Source of the DNA: Bradyrhizobium sp. cir1 | GTDB lineage: Bacteria > Pseudomonadota > Alphaproteobacteria > Rhizobiales > Xanthobacteraceae | Length of the DNA stretch: 64,000 bases | NCBI RefSeq assembly: GCF_014198245.1 | Contig: NZ_JACIHE010000003.1 | Location: 124,001-188,000, forward strand | Reading direction: 5' to 3' | Shown here: positions 58,740-64,000 of the stretch, in pieces | Layout: each line of letters opens with the position of its first letter | Position numbering within the stretch: the stretch's first letter is position 1 | Position numbers and translations under genes: made by a program | Notes under the pieces: model-generated | What the model was told of the DNA's origin: nothing | What the model saw: the letters and a program-made list of their open reading frames with translations, nothing else | Databases searched by the model: none

Positions 58740-61667
58740 GTGCCGTTTGATTTCGGCGGAAAGCTGCTCGACTTGGCGCTAAGCGGCTTAAGTGGTCTTG
58801 CCACTATCGCCATTCCCTCCCATTGGAGAAAAAGAGTCGCAGCGCGGTTTTCTGACCGCAATCCGCTGAACGTCATTTTGTCCAACCAGGATCTGAGACG
58901 TGCAATCCGGATTGCATGGATCGAGGCGGCGCTCGAAATTCTCGACACAATAAAGGGTGTTGCAAGTTCGTCGGAATGGTCGAGCGCTCGCCAGTCAATT
59001 CTTGACTTCGAAGGGGTGGCACGCCGCGAGCTGATCGCTGTTCGCGATGCGGCTTTTGATCGACGGACGGACGCTGGCGCCACCGCGATTGATGGCCATT
59101 CGCTCACGATTATCTTAAATACCTCAGAGTCGACCGGCTTTTCCGGCGAAGTGGATCAGGCCTCGTCAGTAACCGTTGGCTTTACGCAGACACTCGGTGC
59201 AATCACAAAATGGCCACTGGCCGAAGTGCCGGCGCTTTTCCAGCAGATCGCGGACGAGGGCTTGCCTACCCATGGCGGCGGTCCTCGGCGCGTGTTCGGT
59301 GAGCTGGTATTTGCCGCCTTTGCCGAACTGATCAAGGACGGGGACAAATACCCAGAGGCGCGCGAAGCATTTCATATCGCCATGGACGACATGGCCCGCC
59401 AGCTTGGCGAGACCATTCTCAAGGAGGTGCGTGGCATCGACGCCAGCATCGATGCTGTGATCGACCGCCTTGATCCTCTCCGTATCCTCCGCACGGGAGC
59501 CGCGCGATATCTGGAAGTCCTGCCGCAGATTGCGATTGATGTCGTCGAGATCAGGAACACGCAAGCATCTCAAGATGCGAAGCTCGACGAACTGTTGGCT
59601 TTGGCTCGCCAGAGCGGAGCATTCAATCGAGCCGCTGAGCAAGGAATTCCTGAAGCCGCGGTGCGAGCGATTGTCGAACGCCTCGGCGGAGAAGGGATCA
59701 CGCGCGATGATCTTCTCCCATGGCTCGATAATTGGACCGAGGCAGCCCGCCGTGAACTAGGTCGACGGACCAACGAAGGGGAGGCGTTTGAAGCGGCTCG
59801 CCACGAGGCCGAGAAGCGATTTCGGGAAGGTCGTCTTGCCGATGCATCATCCGCCTTGATGGACGAATTCGAGCGAGAGGCAAGAGTTGAGGAGGAGCGA
59901 CAGGAGGAGCGCAAGCGCCAACGTGTGCGCCTGCTACAAGAGGCGATTCGGTTCGATGAACTGGCGCTGGACGGCAAGGCTGCTGTGAGGAGGCTCCTTG
60001 CCATGGCAGAGGTTGAGGGCATAGTGGGGACTGATGCCATCGGGCAATGGCTCTATGAAAAGGTCAAGGAGTTCAGTCGGCGTGGTGATGAAAAAGGCGA
60101 AAATGCGCCGCTGCTCTTAGCGATTGAGATCGGTCGCGAAGTTCTCAAGAGAAGAATCCGCAACAGTGCCCCGCTCGAGTGGGCCGCGGCTCAGAATAGT
60201 CTTGGCCGCGACCTATGGAAGCTTGGAGAGCGCGAAGCCGGTACGGCCCGGCTTGAGGAAGCCGTCAGTGCCTTTCGCGAGGCCCTGAAGGAATATACCC
60301 AGGACTGTGCCTCTCTCGATTGGGCTATGGTCCAGAACAACCTCGGCGCGGCGTTATCGACGCTCGGCGCGCGTGAAGCCGGTACCGAGCGGCTTGAGGA
60401 AGCTGTCATCGCCTATCGTGGTGCTCTCAGGGAGAGAACGCGAGTACGCGCCCCACTCGATTGGGCCGCGACTCAAACCAACCTTGGCGCTGCACTACGG
60501 ATGCTGGGAGAGCGTGAGGCTAGTACAGCCAGACTGAAGGAAGCCATTAGTGCTTATCAGGACGCTCTCAAAGAAAACACCCGCGACCGCGTTCCGCTCG
60601 ACTGGGCTGCAACGCAAAGCAATCTCGGAAATGCGCTATTGGCTCTCGGGGAGCGCGAAGTCGGTACCGCGCGGCTTGAGGAAGCCGTTAGCGCCTATCG
60701 TGAAGCTCTTAAAGAACTTACTCGCGATAGCGTTCCGCTCGCTTGGGCGATGAGCCAAGGCAATCTCGGGAATGCGCTACGGAGGCTCGGGGAGCGTGAG
60801 GCCGGCACAGTACGGCTGAGGGAGGCCATCGATGTCTATCGTGAAGCCCTCAAGGAATGTACGCGCGACCGCGTCCCGCTCCTCTGGGCGGCGACCCAGA
60901 ACAATCTCGGCAATTCGCTCCGAGCGCTCAGCGAACGTAACGGTGATACGGCGCTGTTGGAAGAAGCTGTCATTGCCTATCGTGAAGCCCTCAAAGAGAG
61001 AACGCGCGATCGGGTCCCTCTCGATTGGGCCATGACTCAGAACAATCTTGGCAATGCGTTGTCGATGCTCGGTGAGCGTGTGGCTGGCACCGCGTGGCTA
61101 GAGGAGGCTGCGAGTGCCTATCGTGAAGCCCTTAGGGAGAGAACGCGCAATCGCGTCCCGCTCGATTGGGCTATGAGTCAGAACAACCTCGGCACAGTGC
61201 TATCGACGCTGGGAGAACGTGAGGGCGATACCACACGGCTAGAGGAAGCGGTCAGTGCCCACCGTGAGGCGCTCAAGGAATATACTCGTGACTGTGTCCC
61301 GCTGGATTGGGCTATGGCCCTGAATAATCTTGGAGCGGCGCTGGCAAAGCTAGGGAGATGTGAGGGCGGCACAGCACGGCTAGAGGAAGCTGTTAGTGTC
61401 TATCGTGAAGCCCTTGAAGAGAGAACCCGCGACCGCGTGCCGTTGAAGTGGGCTATGACCCAGAACAATCTCGGGTCCACACTGGCGATGCTAGGCGAGC
61501 GCGAGGAAGGTACCGCACGACTAGAGGAAGCTGTTAGGGCCTATCAGGAAGCCCTCAAGGAATTCACTCGAGAGGGAGTTCCCTGGCAATGGGCTAACAT
61601 TCAAGATGCACTCGACCGAATCGCGACTTTGATGGCAAGTCGGAGGTCTGAGTTGATGGGCAACTAA
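58740..61667 (+). CDS. TPR protein with unique N-terminal half and ten 47-residue repeats
   Basis: A 975-residue protein. Residues 1-480 are unrecognised: an N-terminal hydrophobic stretch GGKLLDLALSGLSGLATIAI, a helical body with LDRLDPLRIL-like and charged coiled segments (EREARVEEERQEERKRQRVR), no enzymatic motif that I can name, and no Walker box. From about residue 479 there are ten tandem 47-residue units of the form LDWA-x-TQNNLGNAL-x3-LGERE-x-GTARLEEA, then V-x-AYREALKE-x-TRDRVP, and an 11th partial unit. These are TPR-like. GTG start preferred: GGGA lies 6 nt upstream. The function is unknown; such TPR-array proteins often serve as sensors in defence or signalling. Confidence 0.85.
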   Translation: MPFDFGGKLLDLALSGLSGLATIAIPSHWRKRVAARFSDRNPLNVILSNQDLRRAIRIAWIEAALEILDTIKGVASSSEWSSARQSILDFEGVARRELIAVRDAAFDRRTDAGATAIDGHSLTIILNTSESTGFSGEVDQASSVTVGFTQTLGAITKWPLAEVPALFQQIADEGLPTHGGGPRRVFGELVFAAFAELIKDGDKYPEAREAFHIAMDDMARQLGETILKEVRGIDASIDAVIDRLDPLRILRTGAARYLEVLPQIAIDVVEIRNTQASQDAKLDELLALARQSGAFNRAAEQGIPEAAVRAIVERLGGEGITRDDLLPWLDNWTEAARRELGRRTNEGEAFEAARHEAEKRFREGRLADASSALMDEFEREARVEEERQEERKRQRVRLLQEAIRFDELALDGKAAVRRLLAMAEVEGIVGTDAIGQWLYEKVKEFSRRGDEKGENAPLLLAIEIGREVLKRRIRNSAPLEWAAAQNSLGRDLWKLGEREAGTARLEEAVSAFREALKEYTQDCASLDWAMVQNNLGAALSTLGAREAGTERLEEAVIAYRGALRERTRVRAPLDWAATQTNLGAALRMLGEREASTARLKEAISAYQDALKENTRDRVPLDWAATQSNLGNALLALGEREVGTARLEEAVSAYREALKELTRDSVPLAWAMSQGNLGNALRRLGEREAGTVRLREAIDVYREALKECTRDRVPLLWAATQNNLGNSLRALSERNGDTALLEEAVIAYREALKERTRDRVPLDWAMTQNNLGNALSMLGERVAGTAWLEEAASAYREALRERTRNRVPLDWAMSQNNLGTVLSTLGEREGDTTRLEEAVSAHREALKEYTRDCVPLDWAMALNNLGAALAKLGRCEGGTARLEEAVSVYREALEERTRDRVPLKWAMTQNNLGSTLAMLGEREEGTARLEEAVRAYQEALKEFTREGVPWQWANIQDALDRIATLMASRRSELMGN
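60174..61583 (+). repeat. Ten tandem 141-nt TPR-coding repeats
   Basis: Ten consecutive 141-nt units encode the 47-residue TPR-like repeat; a partial 11th starts at 61584. Register is exact over all ten (first L codon 60174, last W codon 61584). Units are close in amino-acid pattern but not identical, so they derive from duplication followed by drift. Copy number could vary between strains. Confidence 0.9.
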
Positions 61668-61730
61668 TTGCCGTGCCTGCATCTGCAGGCCGGTGCCGAT
61701 TTCATTCCTCCCCATCCGAGCAACAATCCG

Positions 61731-61760
61731 TTGTGTTGCCCGTCGGGCAAAACACCCCAG
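61731..61760. repeat. GCCCG-N-CG-N-GCAAAACAC repeat fragment (type G), copy 3
   Basis: TTGCCCGTCGGGCAAAACAC: the core CGTCGGGCAAAACAC is identical to the reverse complement of the site at 39017-39040. The first half TGCCCGTCGGGCA is itself palindromic. Dispersed repeat fragment. Confidence 0.6.
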
Positions 61761-61827
61761 CGCTGGGTCCATAGCCGTTCGCCAAAATATTCGTATTTAC
61801 AGAAATTCGATTTTACCGTACAAGCCG

Positions 61828-62080
61828 GAACATCCCGGCCCGCCACGAGGGGCGTTTCGCGACCGTCACGAGACGCGGGCCGGGATGCGGTGGCCGCGAC
61901 GGCGTCGGCGCGTAGGGCGGGTTGCAGGGCGGAAATCCCGTGAGCAGCCGACTGCGCGATACGACACGGCGCTGACAGCGTCCCCGCCCGGCTTCGACGG
62001 CGAGCGCACGCCAGCGGTCGATGATGTGGGCGAGGATGTGCGCGGACGGAGAAGTCGTGTGGTCCTGGCCGCAAGGTCTT
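61828..62080. repeat. Probable dispersed non-coding repeat (type H)
   Basis: A GC-rich stretch containing CCACGAGGGGCGTTTCGCGA and ending with GTCGTGTGGTCCTGGCCGCA. I recall near copies of these strings as a frequent element of Bradyrhizobium genomes, sometimes annotated as hypothetical protein. Only one copy is visible here, so the assignment is from memory. Confidence 0.5.
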
Positions 62081-62148
62081 TTTCCGCGATACAAAGAACG
62101 GATAAAATTCAATGAAACCAATGGTTTGAATGATATGGCCCGATCAAG

Positions 62149-62176
62149 AAAAAGGCCTGCCCAAAGCAGGCAGGCC
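62149..62176 (-). terminator. Rho-independent terminator of the MAPEG gene
   Basis: On the minus strand a perfect 8-bp stem GGCCTGCC/GGCAGGCC with a 7-nt loop is followed by TTTTT. It lies 44 nt beyond the stop of the MAPEG gene at 62221. Confidence 0.8.
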
Positions 62177-62220
62177 CCAATAGGCCCTGTCTCAGCGCGA
62201 GCGGCTGCTCGTGCGCATCC

Positions 62221-62625
62221 TTATGCCATCAGCTTCCACGACCAATAGACGCCCATCACCATCTGGACGGCGAAAGCGGTGAAGCGGAGGCTCACCGCTA
62301 TTGGACTTGTCGAAACGAGGTGGATAATCGACTGCGCAATCCGCGCGCCAAGAAACCAAAGCGCCAACGGGTCCGTAATTGCGGTCCTTGAGGTCATGAT
62401 CGCAATCGCCAGCAAGCCTCCGAAGATCGGCAGTCCCTCGACACAGTTGGCGTGCGCGCGAGCGAGGCGCTGCATGAAGGGCGATAGTCCGGAATTATCT
62501 GGCGTGAAGCCGTTGGCCGCGACCTTTCGGGTCACGACGAGATAGGCTCGGATGGTTTCCATTGCGACGAGCAGAAAGAGCGCCCACGCGACGAAGCCTG
62601 TCAGTGCGTACCCCGAGATGGTCAT
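62221..62625 (-). CDS. MAPEG family membrane protein
   Basis: A 134-residue protein with four predicted helices, of the MAPEG superfamily (membrane-associated eicosanoid and glutathione metabolism). Landmarks: LTGFVAWALFLLVAMETIRA, LARAHANCVEGLPIFGGLLA (the conserved R-A-H-x-N-x3-E segment of the glutathione-binding site) and LWFLGARIAQSIIHLVSTSP. Length is typical. Bacterial MAPEG proteins have mostly unknown activity. It has its own terminator at 62149-62176 and marks the last ordinary gene before the mobile-element-like module. Confidence 0.9.
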   Translation of the reverse strand: MTISGYALTGFVAWALFLLVAMETIRAYLVVTRKVAANGFTPDNSGLSPFMQRLARAHANCVEGLPIFGGLLAIAIMTSRTAITDPLALWFLGARIAQSIIHLVSTSPIAVSLRFTAFAVQMVMGVYWSWKLMA

Positions 62626-62667
62626 GGTCCCCTCCGAAGTCCGGTTCTCAGGCTTGTTTGTAGCCGA

Positions 62668-62976
62668 TCAGATTGGACCCGGCGAGACGCGACGCCCGCG
62701 CCCCTTGCCCCGGCGACGGTTCGGAACATATGCGTCAACCTCGCGCTGCCAGCGCGCGATCTCGGACGCAATCCAAAGCCGTCGGTTGGCGCTGACGAAA
62801 GTCCCCCGAGGAAATTTGCCCTCCCGCATCATCCTGTACAACGTTGCCCGCCCGATCGGGATAAGCCTCAGAAGCTCCGTTTCATTCAGCATGCGTTGAG
62901 GCTCGGATTTATCTGGCGCATCGGCGGTTTCGATTTCTTCTCGTTGCGCGGCTGCGGTCATCACGCAAACTCCCAT
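62668..62976 (-). CDS. AlpA-like helix-turn-helix regulator
   Basis: About 102 residues. The MerR/AlpA-type winged helix-turn-helix is MLNETELLRLIPIGRATLYR, then MMREGKFPRGTFVSANRRLW, WIASEIARWQREVDAY, the pattern of AlpA-like phage and element regulators (x-L-L-x-L-I-x-I-x2-S/T-L-Y-R-M). The C-terminal tail is basic (RRRGKGRGRR). The start is uncertain: ATG at 62976 or 62961. The ATG at 62976 lies 3 nt beyond the stop of the upstream gene, so the two are an operon. AlpA-type proteins often control excision of integrated elements. Confidence 0.78.
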   Translation of the reverse strand: MGVCVMTAAAQREEIETADAPDKSEPQRMLNETELLRLIPIGRATLYRMMREGKFPRGTFVSANRRLWIASEIARWQREVDAYVPNRRRGKGRGRRVSPGPI

Positions 62977-62979
62977 CAC

Positions 62980-63372
62980 TCATCTCGGCTTCTCGGTTTT
63001 CTCCATTGCGGCGAGGATCGTGCGCACCTTCGCGACCTTCGCCCGCAGGACGCCAATATTGTCGGCGTCATCTGCTTTCACAATCTCGCGCAGTGTGCGC
63101 ATCAATTCGTCTGTAAGATCAGCGACGATGATCCTCGACGCGTATCGGGCAAGGGCGACCTCCATATCCCTGATCAACTCCCCCAACTTGGCTTGCTGAT
63201 CCAGATTGGGGATGCGGCTCAGGTGGTTGATGATGACCCTGCTTTGCGGTCGGCCCTGGTCTTTGGCCTCCCCCTCGACCCACGCCGAAATATCCTCCGG
63301 CAATATCACCTTGAAAGCGCGCCCGCGCTTGAACGCCGGGATGGTCGCTTTCTTCTTTCGTCGGGGTGCCAT
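62980..63372 (-). CDS. Ribbon-helix-helix-like DNA-binding protein
   Basis: A 130-residue protein. The N-terminal part is basic (APRRKKKATIPAFKRGRAFK) and leads into FKVILPEDISAWVEGEAKDQ, GRPQSRVIINHLSRIPN, which has the ribbon-helix-helix pattern (beta strand, then two helices). The rest is helical and charged (LADLTDELMRTLREI-like) and may mediate oligomers. The ATG giving MAPRRKKK is preferred, since the longer frame upstream runs across the divergent promoter zone. It is the first gene of the minus-strand pair and may bind the palindrome at 63456-63469. Confidence 0.68.
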   Translation of the reverse strand: MAPRRKKKATIPAFKRGRAFKVILPEDISAWVEGEAKDQGRPQSRVIINHLSRIPNLDQQAKLGELIRDMEVALARYASRIIVADLTDELMRTLREIVKADDADNIGVLRAKVAKVRTILAAMEKTEKPR

Positions 63373-63455
63373 CGGCTCAAGCTTCCCTTTGTGAGACCGG
63401 ACCACATGGGATGAATAGAGACCGACGCTAGTACCCTTGTAGTCGGTTGGCAATG

Positions 63456-63469
63456 TCCTATTAATAGGA
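63456..63469. promoter_or_regulatory. Perfect 14-bp palindrome, candidate operator
   Basis: TCCTATTAATAGGA is a perfect palindrome with no spacer, between the divergent starts at 63372 and 63475. It overlaps a possible plus-strand -10 (TATTAAT, with TTGTAG 16 nt upstream), so binding would block transcription toward 63475. A possible minus-strand promoter (TTGCCA-N17-TAGCGT) is also adjacent. Suits an RHH or excisionase-type autoregulator. Confidence 0.6.
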
Positions 63470-63474
63470 TAGAG

Positions 63475-63789
63475 ATGACCAACCCGGATTTCATTTCGGA
63501 TGATGTGAGGAGGTCTCAAATGAGAGCCGAAGTCATCAGCCGCGCGATCCGCGACAAGTTTTTCTACACGGTGGAAGCTGCCGGATCGCGCATCGGTCTT
63601 TCCCGCGCGCAGTCTTATCGCGCCGCAGAACTCGGCCAGATGCCAGCCGAACGACACGGGAAATTTCTGTTGGTGCCGCGGAAGCGGTGGGATGCCGAGG
63701 TCAAGCGCCTACTGCGAGGACCGCAATCGAAGCCGCGTCGCCGACGTAAGTCCGCAGCGACGGAGCCCACCGCGACCGCCGGCAGATAG
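63475..63789 (+). CDS. Excisionase/MerR-like small DNA-binding protein
   Basis: A 104-residue protein with a helix-turn-helix region YTVEAAGSRIGLSRAQSYRA followed by MPAERHGKFLLVPRKRWDAE-VKRLL, which resembles small excisionases and MerR-like element regulators. The C-terminal tail is very basic (SKPRRRRKSAA). The ATG follows GATAGAG and lies 5 nt after the palindrome, so it is likely autoregulated or regulated by the divergent gene. It is part of the mobile-element-like module with the AlpA-like and RHH-like genes. Confidence 0.7.
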   Translation: MTNPDFISDDVRRSQMRAEVISRAIRDKFFYTVEAAGSRIGLSRAQSYRAAELGQMPAERHGKFLLVPRKRWDAEVKRLLRGPQSKPRRRRKSAATEPTATAGR

Positions 63790-63792
63790 AGA

Positions 63793-63827
63793 ACGCCGCC
63801 CTGCTTGGGGGCAAGCAGGAGCGGCGT
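63793..63827. other. Long stem-loop
   Basis: ACGCCGC-C-CTGCTTG-GGGG-CAAGCAG-GA-GCGGCGT forms two stacked perfect stems with a small bulge and a GGGG loop. There is no T-run on either side, so a standard terminator is not supported. It lies 3 nt beyond the excisionase-like gene and could be a protein- or RNA-level site. Confidence 0.6.
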
Positions 63828-63918
63828 CAAACGTGATTTCCGACCGGTGTGGTCGGGACCTTCAGCGGCCCCCCTCATACTCCGGTCAACCTCAACCTCG
63901 CAAGTGGGGAGCCGGGCT

Positions 63919-64000
63919 ATGAACGATCTCAATCATTCCAATTCCCCCGCCGAGCCTGTGGACGTTGAGCCGGCTAAAAAGCCGAGCAACCACCCTCAAT
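63919..64000 (+). CDS. Start of an unknown gene (cut by window edge)
   Basis: An open frame begins with ATG at 63919 and runs to the end of the window; 27 residues are visible (MNDLNHSNSPAEPVDVEPAK and more). It is proline- and glutamate-rich, looks like a disordered N-terminus, and cannot be assigned. A weak GGGGAGCCGGG is upstream. Confidence 0.5.
   Translation, partial: MNDLNHSNSPAEPVDVEPAKKPSNHPQ

Larger units (their letters stand above)
61668..62148. other. Intergenic region with dispersed-repeat remnants
   Basis: About 480 nt without a convincing gene. It holds a type G site (61731-61760) and a longer repeat-like tract (61828-62080). An AT-rich patch with GTATTTACAGAAATTCG lies at about 61790-61815. 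The open frames are repeat-derived. No tRNA was recognised as an integration point. Confidence 0.5.

Noticed and set aside
60174..61583. Regular 141-nt repeats considered as a CRISPR-like array
   Set aside because: The repeats are contiguous coding units without spacers and encode a TPR array.
61664..62121. Minus-strand frames as a gene after the TPR protein
   Set aside because: They coincide with dispersed-repeat sequence and have no start signal or family.
63793..63827. Stem-loop as a Rho-independent terminator
   Set aside because: Strong hairpin but no T-run on either strand; kept only as a structural feature.
1..64000. tRNA, rRNA or a complete insertion sequence
   Set aside because: No cloverleaf, rRNA segment or transposase frame was recognised by reading; a tRNAscan or ISfinder search would be decisive.

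Overview
The window looks like chromosomal DNA of a Bradyrhizobium-type alphaproteobacterium (Hyphomicrobiales). The evidence is high GC with strong third-position bias and ATGA-coupled operons. Several families are typical of the group: a MucR/Ros regulator, DUF2336, DUF1491, DUF5330, DUF4332, an MGTIIEFP micro-protein, Abhydrolase_9 and DUF1254/DUF1214. Intergenic palindromic repeats resemble ones I associate with Bradyrhizobium. No database search was possible, so the genus is inferred from recall. No rRNA, tRNA, CRISPR array or complete insertion sequence was seen.

Layout. 1-3046 (-): methylmalonyl-CoA mutase small subunit, a GFA-family protein and the start of the large subunit. 3128-4846 (-): folP-folB-folK, with two dispersed repeats upstream. 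5191-5988 (-): two small DUF proteins. 6338-10845 (+): a HerA-like ATPase, a GT87-type membrane protein and an M20 peptidase, followed by repeats and a terminator. 11190-13811 (-): a class II aldolase and a GT39-like membrane protein. 14121-22828: mostly housekeeping and envelope genes, including a MucR regulator, SufE, a sensor kinase overlapping a peptidoglycan-binding protein, DUF1491, GNAT, DUF2336 and a lipoprotein.

22782-31719: a truncated LysR gene, two exported proteins, a PAP2 phosphatase, then an apparent catabolic locus. That locus has an IclR regulator diverging from a class V aminotransferase, with a complete polar amino-acid ABC transporter behind it. 31772-36488 (-): a metal-resistance operon of a CsoR/RcnR-type repressor, an RND adaptor and an HME-RND pump, with a palindromic operator candidate. 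36528-39742 is accessory ground: small secreted Cys-rich and His-rich proteins, a decayed tandem paralogue, a GlcG/HbpS fragment and dispersed repeats.

39823-49577: a PBP1A operon with DUF1214/DUF1254, YcgN, a DHA2 drug exporter, an Abhydrolase_9 protein and a double-GAF histidine kinase. 49692-55019: a ThDP enzyme diverging from an isoquinoline 1-oxidoreductase-like molybdenum hydroxylase whose large subunit is frameshifted, plus a di-CXXCH protein. 55604-61667: a large RTX protein diverging from a TPR protein with ten 47-residue repeats. 62221-64000: MAPEG, then a small element-like regulatory module (AlpA-like, ribbon-helix-helix-like and excisionase-like proteins) with a perfect 14-bp palindrome between its divergent genes.

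The most promising places for something undescribed are the TPR protein with its unrecognised N-terminal half beside the mobile-element-like module (58.7-64 kb), and the secreted small-protein cluster beside the metal pump (36.9-39.7 kb).
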